A DNA stretch of 64,000 nucleotides from Methylobacillus methanolivorans (GTDB lineage: Bacteria > Pseudomonadota > Gammaproteobacteria > Burkholderiales > Methylophilaceae), in the NCBI RefSeq assembly GCF_020531845.1, contig NZ_JAJAVF010000002.1, forward strand, positions 210,570-274,569, written 5' to 3'. The first letter of the stretch is position 1. Each line of letters begins with the position of its first letter. The notes under the pieces were generated by a model. It saw only the letters and a list, made by a program, of their open reading frames with translations. It was not told the origin of the DNA and did no database searches. Made by a program: the position numbers and the translations under genes. Below are positions 24,828 through 34,487 of this stretch, piece by piece.

Positions 24828-26197
24828 TAGTTTGTGGTGTTGTCGTGCTTGAACAACGCAGGCGTCAATTGATGACGTTGCAATAGCTTATAGAACTCTG
24901 TGCGATTACGTTGCGCCAGCCGGGCGGCTTGTGTGACGCCGCCATTAGTGGCCTTGAGTAATTTCACCAGATAGTCACGCTCAAAGTTTTTGCGTGCCAC
25001 CTCAAATGGCACGATCCCGCCAATATCCTCTTGCAAGGCTTTTTGTACCAATGTGGCTGGAATCAGTGGCGTGGTACAGAGTACGACGGTCTGCTCAACG
25101 ATATTCTGCAACTGACGCACATTGCCTGGCCATGGGGCGGCAATGAGCAGTTCAAGTGCCTCGGGAGCAAAGCCATTGAGTTTCTTGCGATATTTGGTGG
25201 TCAGCTCATTGAGGAAATTATTAGCCAACAGCGAGATATCTTCGCGACGTGCCGCCAAGGCAGGAATTTCAAGGCCGACCACATTGATGCGATAGTAGAG
25301 ATCCTCCCGGAAACGACCGGATTTCATTTCTTCTGCAAGATTACGGTGGGTGGCAGAAATGACCCTTACATCAATGTGAATACTTGTACTTGACCCTACA
25401 GGGCGAATCGCACGCTCTTGTAATGCGCGCAGTAACTTGACCTGTAAGGGTAAGGGCATGTCGCCGATTTCATCCAGAAACAGGGTGCCGCCATCAGCCG
25501 TTTGAAAGAGGCCTTTATGATCACGCAATGCGCCTGTGAAAGCGCCTTTGCTATGACCAAATAATTCGGATTCCAGCAAAGCCTCGGGAATAGCGCCGCA
25601 GTTGATGGCAACAAAAGGTTTATCCCGGCGAGGGCTGGCTTGGTGAATGGCACGGGCAAGCAGTTCCTTACCAGTACCACTTTCACCTTGGATAAATACG
25701 CTGGCATCAGAAATTGCCATGAGTTTGGCTTGCCCAAGCAGGTTTTCCATCTGCGGGCTACGGGTGACGATGCTCTTACGCCACTCGTTGTCTCCATCTT
25801 CGGCATGGTTCTGTAATGCCCCTGTGCCAACACGTAATGCAGCCTCTACTTGCTGGAGCAATGATTTGCTGTCAAATGGCTTGGTTAGAAAGCCAAAAAC
25901 ACCGCGTTGGGTTGCGTCGACTGCTTCAGGAATGGAACCATGGGCGGTCACCATGATGACGGGAAGAGATGGGTCGGACTTATGGATGACATCGAACAGA
26001 GCCAAGCCATCCATGCCAGGCATGCGCAAATCCGTAATGACCAGGCTAGGGCGGCTGATGGCAATTTGCGACAGTGCCTCTTCTGCATTGGTTGCAGTCA
26101 CGACCTGGTAACCAGCTGCCTTGAGCCGCATGCCCATCAGCTTGAGGATGTCTGGGTCATCATCAACAGTTAGTATTTTCTTTACTACTTCAGTCAT
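24827..26197 (-). CDS. glrR: Sigma-54 response regulator GlrR (QseF)
   Basis: A 456-residue NtrC-type regulator. The receiver domain (about 7-118) has acid pocket DDD at 12-14 and phospho-acceptor Asp56 in ITDLRMPGMDG. The AAA+ domain has Walker A GESGTGKE near 170 and GAFTGA near 218. A Fis-like helix-turn-helix closes it (GVTQAARLAQRNRTEFYKLLQRH). The NRTEFYKLL ending and the kinase-lipoprotein-regulator order match GlrR/QseF. It overlaps the preceding lipoprotein gene by 4 bases. In E. coli this system drives glmY and a sigma-54 promoter of rpoE; here a matching site lies just downstream. Confidence 0.93.
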   Translation of the reverse strand: MTEVVKKILTVDDDPDILKLMGMRLKAAGYQVVTATNAEEALSQIAISRPSLVITDLRMPGMDGLALFDVIHKSDPSLPVIMVTAHGSIPEAVDATQRGVFGFLTKPFDSKSLLQQVEAALRVGTGALQNHAEDGDNEWRKSIVTRSPQMENLLGQAKLMAISDASVFIQGESGTGKELLARAIHQASPRRDKPFVAINCGAIPEALLESELFGHSKGAFTGALRDHKGLFQTADGGTLFLDEIGDMPLPLQVKLLRALQERAIRPVGSSTSIHIDVRVISATHRNLAEEMKSGRFREDLYYRINVVGLEIPALAARREDISLLANNFLNELTTKYRKKLNGFAPEALELLIAAPWPGNVRQLQNIVEQTVVLCTTPLIPATLVQKALQEDIGGIVPFEVARKNFERDYLVKLLKATNGGVTQAARLAQRNRTEFYKLLQRHQLTPALFKHDNTTN

Positions 26198-26772
26198 TTA
26201 CTCCCACTCCGGTTAGGATCTTTCAGCGATTTCTGCATCATGGTCCTTTCAATTTTTTTGAGATCATCCAGCTTTTGCTGCAAACCATTGGCTTTTTGCT
26301 GGTTTTCTTCTGCACGGCGCAGTTCTTCACGTAAGCGTTGGTTGAGCTTGGTTGTTTCCGCTGCATTGTCACGGAGGATGGACACGATAGCGCTTTCTTC
26401 CTTGCTCAGCTGTTTTTCACGCGCCAACTCATCAAGCAAAGGTTGTGCCTTGAGCGGGTCTCGTAACTTGCTGCCAGGGACCGAATAGATAATGGCTACC
26501 CGGGTTTTTTGTTGTAAGTCATTATTGTTATTGCTGGTTTTTTGCAAGGCTGCCGCTAATTCCTTTTTTTGCAGCTCTAACGATAATTCAGAAAAGTTGC
26601 TGATGAATTCCAGCAGGTTGGGCTCAGTGTGGTGTTCCTTATGGCTATTCACCTGTGAGACTGCAGTGGGCGATGAGGTTTTCTCAAGAGTGCCCGTTGA
26701 TTGTGGCTGGTGGGCACATGCGTTTAGCAGGGTGCCTGCGATGGCAAGGGAAATTAAGTGTTTGGAATTCAT
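26194..26772 (-). CDS. qseG: QseG-like outer membrane lipoprotein
   Basis: A 192-residue lipoprotein (lipobox LLNAC, Cys19). A variable linker is followed by a helical region, with a long coiled coil near 130-185 (LNQRLREELRRAEENQQKANGLQQKLDDLKK split over many heptads). By place and architecture it is the QseG partner that connects the GlrK/QseE kinase to envelope signals. It overlaps both neighbours by 4 bases, so all three are translated from one transcript. Confidence 0.82.
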   Translation of the reverse strand: MNSKHLISLAIAGTLLNACAHQPQSTGTLEKTSSPTAVSQVNSHKEHHTEPNLLEFISNFSELSLELQKKELAAALQKTSNNNNDLQQKTRVAIIYSVPGSKLRDPLKAQPLLDELAREKQLSKEESAIVSILRDNAAETTKLNQRLREELRRAEENQQKANGLQQKLDDLKKIERTMMQKSLKDPNRSGSK

Positions 26773-28274
26773 GCAGTGACAGCTTTCAAGGGGAGGGAAA
26801 CGCGGAAGTGTGCTCCGTGTTCCGAGGGCAATAAAATGATTTCGCCACCATGGGCATCTACGTATTCCTTGGCGATGGAAAGTCCCAGGCCGCTACCACT
26901 GACCAGGCTTTCATACACACTATCACCACGGTAGAAAGGATCGAATAACTTGGCTTTATCCGCTGACATGACACCAGGGCCGCCATCATGTACTTCGATG
27001 ATGGCATGATCAGCTTGGTGCGTAATACTGATACGGATGTTGCTGGATGGCGAAGTATATTTGATGGCATTCGACACTAGGTTATCGAATACAGAATGGA
27101 TTTTTTCGTGATCCCCCATAATCTCGGTGGGGAAAAAATCACGTTGGATGCCAATATTCTTGTTGCTGATGGTCAGTGAATAATCAGCCAAGATATCTTC
27201 TGCAAGCTTGGTCAGTGCGATGGGCTCTAGTTTTAACTGAGGTGCATGAAATTGCACGGCAGTATAGTTCAGTAGGTTTTCTATCATTTTTTGCAGGCGC
27301 AAACTGCTTTCACGCAGTATGCCGGCAATCTCGCGCTGTTGTGGTGTGAGAGTGCCCCCCACTTCGTCACCAAGCAACTCGCTACCTTCACGAATGGCCG
27401 TGAGTGGGGTTTTGAGCTCATGAGATACATTGCGCAGAAAGCGTTGTTTTTGCTGATCCAGCTCATTCAATTGTGCACGTAGCCAATCCAGGCGCTCGCC
27501 TAGGTTACGCAGGTCCCCTGGGCCGTCAATACTGATAGGCTCGGTATAGTCTCCCTCACCAAGCTTGCGAATAGCCGCATCCATACGCCTGATTGGCTGT
27601 GCTACCAGGAAGGTGATCATTAAGGCGACCAACAAGGCAACCGGAATGAGCGTGAGGGTTTGCCAGAGCATGATCTGCTGCGTGCGTTCGGCAGTCTCTG
27701 CGAGAATGGCGGATTCACGGTCAATCTGGCGATTGTTTTCGTCCAAGATATTCTGGGCCTTGGCGGTCAGGTCGGCAAAGCGATCCACGGTTTCTTCAAT
27801 CAGAGGAGCAGGATTAGCCGGATGAACAACGCTCTGAAAGAGAGATAGTTCTTCACTGGAGAGCTGGATCAACGCATGTTTCTGCCTATTGGTCATCGGC
27901 AGTTGATCAAGGTCTTGCCATGCGTCTACAAATTTCTCGTGGGCTTTCTCGTAATTTTCCAGCAAGAGTGCATCTTCTAGGACGAAATATTGCCTGGCAC
28001 TACGCTCCATAAAGGTGATCTGCTCCACGAGCGCGCGGCTGGCACGGGTAGCCTGCACGGCTTGGGTCACTGTATCGCGGCTTTGGGTTGCCAGACGGTC
28101 AAGGTAAAGGGCTGCATTACCAAAAGCAAACAACAGTGGCAGCATGGCTAGGGCAAAGCCAATGAGTAGTAGCTTGAGAAAGGATTTTGGGTAGGCAATC
28201 TGCAAAACTTGGGTTCCGTTTCTTTCGTTAGCGATGCTTGAATGATGAGGTAAACCATGGCATTCGGCCCTCAT
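26769..28274 (-). CDS. glrK: Sensor histidine kinase GlrK (QseE)
   Basis: A 501-residue inner membrane kinase. TM1 near 33-56 and TM2 near 200-222 enclose a helical periplasmic domain of about 145 residues. HAMP (about 222-275) leads to the HisKA box FLRNVSHELKTPLTAI with His285. The HATPase domain has DNLVSNAIKYTSPSS, HDGGPGV and GSGLGLSIAKEYVDAHGG. It is the first gene of the glrK-qseG-glrR operon and phosphorylates GlrR. It is divergent from folA with an 80-base gap. Confidence 0.93.
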   Translation of the reverse strand: MRAECHGLPHHSSIANERNGTQVLQIAYPKSFLKLLLIGFALAMLPLLFAFGNAALYLDRLATQSRDTVTQAVQATRASRALVEQITFMERSARQYFVLEDALLLENYEKAHEKFVDAWQDLDQLPMTNRQKHALIQLSSEELSLFQSVVHPANPAPLIEETVDRFADLTAKAQNILDENNRQIDRESAILAETAERTQQIMLWQTLTLIPVALLVALMITFLVAQPIRRMDAAIRKLGEGDYTEPISIDGPGDLRNLGERLDWLRAQLNELDQQKQRFLRNVSHELKTPLTAIREGSELLGDEVGGTLTPQQREIAGILRESSLRLQKMIENLLNYTAVQFHAPQLKLEPIALTKLAEDILADYSLTISNKNIGIQRDFFPTEIMGDHEKIHSVFDNLVSNAIKYTSPSSNIRISITHQADHAIIEVHDGGPGVMSADKAKLFDPFYRGDSVYESLVSGSGLGLSIAKEYVDAHGGEIILLPSEHGAHFRVSLPLKAVTA

Positions 28275-28342
28275 CTTAAACTATCTCATTTATGAGGGGC
28301 AGACGGTGCTTGTCCTACAAGGCTCCGAGAGATAACTCCAAG

Positions 28343-28348
28343 TATAAT
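28343..28348 (+). promoter_or_regulatory. -10 box of folA (TATAAT), leaderless arrangement
   Basis: A perfect TATAAT ends 6 bases before the folA ATG at 28355, so transcription would start at the start codon. No Shine-Dalgarno sequence precedes that ATG. Confidence 0.55.
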
Positions 28349-28354
28349 AGAGCC

Positions 28355-28840
28355 ATGGCTAAACTCTCTCTTATCGTGGCCGTGGCACAGAATCGTGTCA
28401 TTGGCTTCAACAATACCTTGCCCTGGCATTTGCCGGAGGATCTCAAACGCTTTCGTGCCCTGACAACAGGGCACCATATCATCATGGGGCGCAAGACTTA
28501 TGAGTCCTTGAATCGCTTATTGCCAGACCGCACTACCGTCATCGTGACGCGTAATCAGGCCTATGAAGTGCCAGGCGCATTGATCGCCAACAGCCTGGAG
28601 CAGGCAATCGCCTTGGCAGCCAATGATAACGAAGCCTTCCTGATTGGTGGCGCGGAACTGTATCAAGTTGGCTTGAAGCTGGCCGATCGCCTGTATATCA
28701 CTGAGATTGAGGCAGAGTTTACAGGTGATGCCTTTTTGCCCGAGTTCGATTTGCAGGATTGGCAAGAGGTATCACGAGAGGAGTCAATCAGTGCGAAAGG
28801 CTTGCCGTTTCGCTATGTAACCTACGAACGCAGGAAATAA
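28355..28840 (+). CDS. folA: Dihydrofolate reductase
   Basis: A 161-residue enzyme reducing dihydrofolate with NADPH. Motifs: LSLIVAVAQNRVIGFNNTLPWHLPEDLKRF split around the substrate site, MGRKTYESL, FLIGGAELYQ. ATG 28355 gives the canonical N-terminus; the longer frame from 28292 adds 21 unrelated residues. It regenerates tetrahydrofolate consumed by ThyA and by C1 metabolism. It seems to be transcribed alone. Confidence 0.95.
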   Translation: MAKLSLIVAVAQNRVIGFNNTLPWHLPEDLKRFRALTTGHHIIMGRKTYESLNRLLPDRTTVIVTRNQAYEVPGALIANSLEQAIALAANDNEAFLIGGAELYQVGLKLADRLYITEIEAEFTGDAFLPEFDLQDWQEVSREESISAKGLPFRYVTYERRK

Positions 28841-28863
28841 ATAGCCTGATCATCAAGCTCATC

Positions 28864-28894
28864 CTGAAGTTACCGGGGAGGCCGGCAACTTCAG
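28864..28894. terminator. Hairpin between convergent folA and the decarboxylase gene
   Basis: CTGAAGTT (28864-28871) pairs with AACTTCAG (28887-28894), with an inner CCGG/CCGG pairing. There is no T-run on either strand, so a terminator role is uncertain; it may protect 3' ends. Confidence 0.45.
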
Positions 28895-28904
28895 TGAGTC
28901 ACAT

Positions 28905-31145
28905 TTAATTGGCGACGCAATCTACATAGTAGTGGGCCTTGCCATCGACCACTTCCTTCACCAAGCCGTGTACATCTGTCTCGAATCCTGGGAAGCGCTC
29001 GTTGAACTCACGGGCAAAACGCAGGTAGTTGATGATGACCTTGTTAAAGCGCTCGCCTGGAATCAGTAGTGGAATACCTGGTGGGTAAGGGGTCAACAAG
29101 ACAGCGGTGATACGGCCTTCCAGTTCATCGATCAGTACGCGGTCGATCTTGCGGTGCGCCACCTTGGCAAAAGCATCGGTAGGCTTCATGGCCGGAATCA
29201 TGTTGGACAAATACATTTCGGTGGTCAGTCTTGCCACGTCATTGGCTTTATATATTTCATGAATCTGGGTGCATAAATCCCGCAGGCCAATCCGTTCGTA
29301 GCGCGGATGCTTGGCGATAAACTCTGGCAAAACCTTCCATAGTGGCTGGTTTTTGTCGTAATCGTCCTTAAACTGCTGCAAGGCCGTCACCATGGTATTC
29401 CAGCGGCCTTTGGTGATGCCGATGGTAAACATGATGAAGAAGGAGTAGAGGCCGGTTTTCTCCACGATAACGCCATGTTCGGCCAAGTACTTGGTCACGA
29501 TCGCGGCAGGGATGCCGATGTCGTCGGAGAATGCACCATCTACATCCAATCCTGGCGTGATGATGGTCGCCTTGATCGGGTCGAGCATATTGAAGCCTTC
29601 GGCCAGATTGCCAAACCCGTGCCAGCGTTCGCCAGCCTTCAGCATCCAGGATTCGCGCTCTTCAATCCCTTCTTCGGAAAGGTCATCTGGTCCCCAGACC
29701 TTGAACCACCAGTCTGCGCCCCATTCCTCATCTACCTTGCGCATGGCACGGCGGAAGTCCAGGGCTTCCATGATGGATTCTTCCACCAGGGCAGTACCAC
29801 CGGGCGCTTCCATCATGGCAGCCGCAACATCACAGCTGGCGATAATGGAGTATTGCGGGCTGGTTGAAGTGTGCATCAGATAAGCCTCGTTGAAGAGGTC
29901 TCTATCCAGTTGAATATCCTGCGCGTCTTGCACCAATATCTGCGAAGCCTGGCTCAGGCCAGCGAGCAATTTGTGCGTGGATTGGGTAGAGAACACCATG
30001 GATTCCTTGCAACGCGGACGATCTGCGCCGATGGCATGGTAATCGCCATAGAAGTCGTGGAAGGTGGCATGTGGCAGCCAGGCCTCGTCGAAATGCAGGG
30101 TATCAATCTTGCCATCCAGCATTTCCTTAATTTCCTCGACGTTGTATAGCACGCCATCATAGGTAGATTGCGTGATGGTCAGCACACGTGGCTTGACCGT
30201 TTTGTCGCCGATGAATGGGTTGGCTTCCAGTTTTTTCTGGATGTTTTCCCAGGAGAATTCTGCCTTGGGAATAGGCCCAATAATGCCGAAATGATTGCGC
30301 GTCGGCATGAGGAAGATGGGAATCGCGCCAGTCATGATGATGGAGTGCAACACCGACTTGTGGCAGTTACGGTCAACAATGACGACGTCGCCTGGAGCAA
30401 CGGTGGAGTTCCACACGATCTTGTTGGAAGTGGAAGTGCCATTGGTGACGAAGTAAAGATGGTCGCAATTGAAAATGCGCGCGGCATTACGTTCCGAAGC
30501 GGCTACCGGGCCGGTGTGGTCCAGCAGTTGGCCCAGTTCGTCCACTGCATTGCAGACGTCCGCGCGCAGCATGTTCTCGCCGAAAAACTGGTGGAACATC
30601 TGGCCGACTGGCGACTTCAGGAAGGCGACACCGCCTGAGTGTCCAGGGCAATGCCAGGAATAAGAGCCATCTGCTGCATAATGGGTCAACGCGCGGAAAA
30701 AAGGTGGTGGGAGGCTATCCAGGTAGGTACGCGCTTCACGCACGATATAGCGTGCGACAAACTCCGGCGTATCCTCAAACATATGGATGAAGCCATTCAA
30801 TTCGCGCAGAATCTCATTGGGAATATGGCGCGATGTGCGGGTTTCACCGTGCAGGAAGATGGGAATTTCTTCGTTGCGGAAGCGGATTTCGTCAACAAAA
30901 TTACGCAGGTTCTCCAGCGCATGAGGAGACTCCTCAACGAATTCCTCATCATCAATCGACAGGATAAAAGCAGAAGCACGGCTTTGCTGCTGGGCAAACG
31001 AAGTGAGGTCGCCATAGCTGGTCACGCCCAATACTTCAAAGCCTTCGTCCTCAATAGCTTTGGCGAGCACGCGAATGCCCAGGCCTGAAGAGTTTTCTGA
31101 GCGGAAATCTTCGTCAATGATGACGACTGGAAAGCGAAATTTCAT
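28905..31145 (-). CDS. Basic amino acid decarboxylase (arginine/lysine/ornithine, class III PLP)
   Basis: A 746-residue enzyme of the Orn/Lys/Arg decarboxylase family. It has an N-terminal response-regulator-like wing domain (1-130), then a PLP domain with WHCPGHSGGVAF, FVTNGTSTSNKIV, HFDEAWLPHATF, and the PLP lysine in STQSTHKLLAGLSQAS. A C-terminal domain ends it. The product would be agmatine, cadaverine or putrescine; sequence alone does not tell which. No antiporter or acid-stress genes are linked, which favours a biosynthetic polyamine role over acid resistance. AGGAGG precedes the ATG. Confidence 0.9.
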   Translation of the reverse strand: MKFRFPVVIIDEDFRSENSSGLGIRVLAKAIEDEGFEVLGVTSYGDLTSFAQQQSRASAFILSIDDEEFVEESPHALENLRNFVDEIRFRNEEIPIFLHGETRTSRHIPNEILRELNGFIHMFEDTPEFVARYIVREARTYLDSLPPPFFRALTHYAADGSYSWHCPGHSGGVAFLKSPVGQMFHQFFGENMLRADVCNAVDELGQLLDHTGPVAASERNAARIFNCDHLYFVTNGTSTSNKIVWNSTVAPGDVVIVDRNCHKSVLHSIIMTGAIPIFLMPTRNHFGIIGPIPKAEFSWENIQKKLEANPFIGDKTVKPRVLTITQSTYDGVLYNVEEIKEMLDGKIDTLHFDEAWLPHATFHDFYGDYHAIGADRPRCKESMVFSTQSTHKLLAGLSQASQILVQDAQDIQLDRDLFNEAYLMHTSTSPQYSIIASCDVAAAMMEAPGGTALVEESIMEALDFRRAMRKVDEEWGADWWFKVWGPDDLSEEGIEERESWMLKAGERWHGFGNLAEGFNMLDPIKATIITPGLDVDGAFSDDIGIPAAIVTKYLAEHGVIVEKTGLYSFFIMFTIGITKGRWNTMVTALQQFKDDYDKNQPLWKVLPEFIAKHPRYERIGLRDLCTQIHEIYKANDVARLTTEMYLSNMIPAMKPTDAFAKVAHRKIDRVLIDELEGRITAVLLTPYPPGIPLLIPGERFNKVIINYLRFAREFNERFPGFETDVHGLVKEVVDGKAHYYVDCVAN

Positions 31146-31248
31146 GAGGCCTCCTGAAGGCAGCCTAGGGGGTAATTAAAAAAGCGGAATATAACACACT
31201 CAATTGCGCTGGATATGACAAAGGCGCGACTGAGTGTATTGGCGTAAA

Positions 31249-31815
31249 TCAGATCTTGGGTAACGTGACGCCTACTTGGCCTTGGTACTTACCACCTCTA
31301 TCTTTATAAGAGGTCTCGCATTCTTCGTCTGATTCCAAGAACAATACTTGAGCACATCCTTCACCGGCATAAATCTTGGCTGGCAGCGGGGTGGTGTTAC
31401 TGAACTCCAGTGTCACATAACCTTCCCATTCTGGCTCGAACGGAGTGACGTTGACGATGATGCCACATCGCGCGTAGGTGGACTTACCCAAGCACACCGT
31501 CAGTACGCTGCGGGGAATACGGAAATATTCGACCGTGCGTGCCAGTGCAAAGGAGTTTGGCGGAATGATGCAGAAATCATTCTTGAATTCGACAAAGGAA
31601 TTGGGATCGAAATTCTTAGGGTCGACGATGGTGCTGTTGATGTTGGTGAATACCTTAAACTCATCAGCGCAACGAATATCGTAGCCATAGCTCGAGGTGC
31701 CATAGGAGACGATTTTTTCGCCGTTTACTTCACGGATCAGGTTAGGCTCGAATGGCTCTATCATGCCGTGTTGCTCTGCCATGCGGCGTATCCACTTGTC
31801 GGATTTTATGCTCAT
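31249..31815 (-). CDS. dcd: dCTP deaminase
   Basis: A 188-residue enzyme that converts dCTP to dUTP. Motifs: [16 protein letters not shown], the substrate loop [25 protein letters not shown] with catalytic residues near Arg and Glu, and [19 protein letters not shown]. The C-terminus [18 protein letters not shown] closes the nucleotide site as in E. coli Dcd. It supplies dUMP precursor for ThyA. A terminator separates it from zwf upstream on the same strand. Confidence 0.97.
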   Translation of the reverse strand: MSIKSDKWIRRMAEQHGMIEPFEPNLIREVNGEKIVSYGTSSYGYDIRCADEFKVFTNINSTIVDPKNFDPNSFVEFKNDFCIIPPNSFALARTVEYFRIPRSVLTVCLGKSTYARCGIIVNVTPFEPEWEGYVTLEFSNTTPLPAKIYAGEGCAQVLFLESDEECETSYKDRGGKYQGQVGVTLPKI

Positions 31816-31839
31816 TGCAATCTCTTTCGCTGGAAAGAC

Positions 31840-31867
31840 AAAAAGCGGAGTGTTAGCACTCCGCTTT
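31840..31867 (-). terminator. Terminator after zwf
   Basis: On the minus strand AAAGCGGAGTG, a four-base loop and CACTCCGCTTT, followed by TT. The 11-bp stem lies between zwf and dcd. Confidence 0.8.
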
Positions 31868-31886
31868 GTTTCGTCATCAGAATGAA

Positions 31887-33365
31887 TTACTGTTGGTCGC
31901 CGCCGAGGGCAATGCTGTAGCGCCAGAACTGATCTTCATGCTCGAAAATCACCTTGGAAGCTTCAGGGTCGCTGCTGCCAGCAGGATATTGGTGCACAGG
32001 CTGGCGATCCTTGGCCCAGGCCTCAATCACTGGATCAACCAGGCGCCATTGTGCCTCTACTTCACTGATGTGCAGGTAGAGCGAGTTGTCACCTTCCATC
32101 AGGTTGAGCAGCAAGGCCTCGTAGGCATCAATGGTTTCGTCGCCTTCCTGGCGATTTGCACCATCAAGCTCAATGGTGCGGGTGGCAATATCCAGACCAG
32201 GAATCTTGGACTGGATTTCCAGCTTGATGCATTCACGTGGTTGGATGCCGATGATGAGCCAGTTTTGATCTTGGCCTTTACCCAGTTGCAGCGGGGCTTT
32301 CTTGAAGCGGATGGAGATGCGCGTATCAGCTTCGTGCAAGCGCTTGGCGGTGCGGATGTAAAAGGGCACGCCTTTCCAGCGCGGATTGTCGATAAATAGC
32401 TTGAGGGCAGCATAGGTTTCTACCACGCTGCTGCTATCGCCGAGTTCTTCCAGATAGCCAGGGACTTTTTCGCCCTTTACTTCGCCAGGGGAATATTGTG
32501 CACGGAACGCATTCTTTTCCAGTTCGCTGACCGGGATAGGGCGAATAGCTTCCAGAACCTTGATCTTCTCGGCGCGGATGTCGTCCGGGCTCAAGGAAGC
32601 TGGTTGTTCCATGGCGGTCAGGGCCAGGGTCTGCAGCACATGACTCTGGATCATGTCACGCAGCGCACCAGTGGCGTCATAGAACTGGGTACGCTCACCC
32701 ACGCCAAGCTGCTCGGTGTTGGTGATCTGTACGTGGTCGATGTAATCCTTGTTCCACAATGGTTCGAGGATGGTATTGGCAAAGCGTTGCAGCATGATGT
32801 TCTGCAATGCAGATTTGCCAAGGTAGTGATCGATACGGTAGATCTGGCTTTCCTTGAGGTGCTTGGTGATCGAGGATTGCAGCTCTTGCGCAGTCTTCAA
32901 ATCAGTGCCAAATGGCTTTTCCACCACAACACGGCGCCAGTACTTGTCTTCCTGGGTCAGGCCGACGCCAGCCAATTGCTCAACGATGGTGGCGAAGTCG
33001 GAAGGGCGCACGGAAAGGAAGTAGGCCAGGTTTTGTGGGAACACAGCTTCGTTCGACAAGGTTTCCTTCAGGCGGGTGAAGGAGGTTGCATCATCCGGTG
33101 GATTGGCATGGTAATGATGGCGCTCGATAAAACGCTCGAACACTGCCTGGTCATAGCCATTTTTGAACTTGGCATCCAGCATGCCCTTGATGTCGGCAAG
33201 CCATGCCTCGCGCGACACCTGGCTGCGGCCAACGGAAAGGATGGCCATCTTCTCGGGCAAGCGACCTGCTTGGTCAAGACGGAACAGGCCAGGCATGAGC
33301 TTGATGCGGGAGAGGTTGCCGCTCGCACCAAACAGAACGAGGGTACAGGGGTCTATGACTTTCAT
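31887..33365 (-). CDS. zwf: Glucose-6-phosphate 1-dehydrogenase
   Basis: A 492-residue enzyme that oxidises glucose 6-phosphate to the lactone. It has the nucleotide-binding start [20 protein letters not shown] and the active-site signature [14 protein letters not shown]. The length is typical. With Pgl and Gnd it forms the oxidative arm of the dissimilatory RuMP cycle, where hexose phosphate is oxidised to CO2 and ribulose 5-phosphate. It follows gnd on the same strand with a strong hairpin between them. Confidence 0.97.
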   Translation of the reverse strand: MKVIDPCTLVLFGASGNLSRIKLMPGLFRLDQAGRLPEKMAILSVGRSQVSREAWLADIKGMLDAKFKNGYDQAVFERFIERHHYHANPPDDATSFTRLKETLSNEAVFPQNLAYFLSVRPSDFATIVEQLAGVGLTQEDKYWRRVVVEKPFGTDLKTAQELQSSITKHLKESQIYRIDHYLGKSALQNIMLQRFANTILEPLWNKDYIDHVQITNTEQLGVGERTQFYDATGALRDMIQSHVLQTLALTAMEQPASLSPDDIRAEKIKVLEAIRPIPVSELEKNAFRAQYSPGEVKGEKVPGYLEELGDSSSVVETYAALKLFIDNPRWKGVPFYIRTAKRLHEADTRISIRFKKAPLQLGKGQDQNWLIIGIQPRECIKLEIQSKIPGLDIATRTIELDGANRQEGDETIDAYEALLLNLMEGDNSLYLHISEVEAQWRLVDPVIEAWAKDRQPVHQYPAGSSDPEASKVIFEHEDQFWRYSIALGGDQQ

Positions 33366-33394
33366 TCAGTGTTCTCTAATCAGGTTGGTCATGG

Positions 33395-33418
33395 AGGCCA
33401 TGCAGTGCTGCATGGCCT
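33395..33418 (-). promoter_or_regulatory. Intercistronic hairpin between gnd and zwf
   Basis: AGGCCATGCAG (33395-33405) and CTGCATGGCCT (33408-33418) form an 11-base perfect inverted repeat around TG. On the minus transcript it is not followed by a U-run, so it may shape mRNA processing or the gnd:zwf ratio rather than stop transcription. Confidence 0.55.
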
Positions 33419-33427
33419 TTAGTTTTA

Positions 33428-34339
33428 TTACTTGGTCTTGACGGCGTGGCCACCGAAGGCATTGCGCATCAGCGACAGCAATTTGTAGCTATAACCCTTG
33501 GAATCCTGGCTTCTGAAGCGTGCTTGCAATGCCACGGTTAGCACAGGTGCTGCTACACCTTGATCCACGGCTTCAACCACGGTCCAACGACCTTCGCCGG
33601 AGTCAGCAACATAAGGGGCAATCGAGGACAGTTCTTGGTCATGCGCCAAGGCTTCAGCAGTGAGGTCCAGCAGCCAGCTACGCACGACAGAACCATGACG
33701 CCAGAGCTCGGTAATCTGGGCCAAGTCTAGGTTGAATTCTTCCTTACCCTTGAGCAGGTCCAGGCCTTCAGCAAATGCCTGCATCATGCCGTATTCGATG
33801 CCGTTGTGGATCATCTTGGTGAAGTGACCAGAGCCAATCGGGCCTACATGTGCCCACCCACGGTCTTCATGAGTCAGTGCTTTGGCGATAGGCTCAATGG
33901 TGTCAGCTGCTTCCTTGGTGCCACCGTACATCAGGCAGTAGCCGTTCTCTAAACCCCAGACCCCACCGGAAGTACCGCAGTCAATGAAATCAATGCCTTG
34001 CTCTGCCAGCCATGCACCACGGCGTTGGCTATGCTTGTAGTTTGAGTTGCCGCCATCGATGATGATGTCGCCCTTATCCAGCAAGGGAACCAAATCCTTG
34101 ATCTGGTTTTCGGTGATTTCGCCGCTAGGCAGCATAATCCACACGATTTTCTTGGGCTCGCCAGATAACTTGGATACCGCATCTGCGACGGAGCTGGCTG
34201 GAATCATGCCGTTGGCCTGGGATATCTGGTTAACAGCATCCTGATTGAAGTCAAAACCGACGACTTCGATACCATTTTTCAGGAGGCGGCGCGCCATGTT
34301 GCCACCCATTTTTCCTAGGCCGATGATTGCAAGTTTCAT
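33428..34339 (-). CDS. gnd: 6-Phosphogluconate dehydrogenase, decarboxylating (short GndA type)
   Basis: A 303-residue enzyme converting 6-phosphogluconate to ribulose 5-phosphate and CO2. ATG 34339 is chosen for its AAGGAA site and the conserved start MKLAIIGLGKMGGNMARRL. Other motifs: DGGNSNYKHSQRR, CGTSGGVWGLENGYCLMYGG, and SGHFTKMIHNGIEYGMMQAF with the catalytic lysine. The residue after the second strand is acidic (VVGFDFN), which suggests NAD+ preference; this is inference. Its length is that of the short class rather than the 470-residue NADP enzymes. Confidence 0.95.
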   Translation of the reverse strand: MKLAIIGLGKMGGNMARRLLKNGIEVVGFDFNQDAVNQISQANGMIPASSVADAVSKLSGEPKKIVWIMLPSGEITENQIKDLVPLLDKGDIIIDGGNSNYKHSQRRGAWLAEQGIDFIDCGTSGGVWGLENGYCLMYGGTKEAADTIEPIAKALTHEDRGWAHVGPIGSGHFTKMIHNGIEYGMMQAFAEGLDLLKGKEEFNLDLAQITELWRHGSVVRSWLLDLTAEALAHDQELSSIAPYVADSGEGRWTVVEAVDQGVAAPVLTVALQARFRSQDSKGYSYKLLSLMRNAFGGHAVKTK

Positions 34340-34487
34340 TGAATATTTCCTTGATGAGGATGATGCCATCTGCATGGATCCGTGCTGCCTTTTGGGCAAG
34401 ACTGATTTTTGATGAGATGGGCCGGGGTTGATAATGTTAAAATTCTCAAGATACAGCCCAGCAATTATAACGTGAAGGTTTTATATC

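Noticed and set aside
24600..24830. A glmY-like small RNA gene as GlrR target
   Set aside because: The sigma-54 element leads directly into an open frame with a sensible start within about 55 bases, and no separate terminator lies between.
32496..33422. 308-residue plus-strand frame over zwf
   Set aside because: Antisense shadow of zwf; the true gene has its signature motifs.
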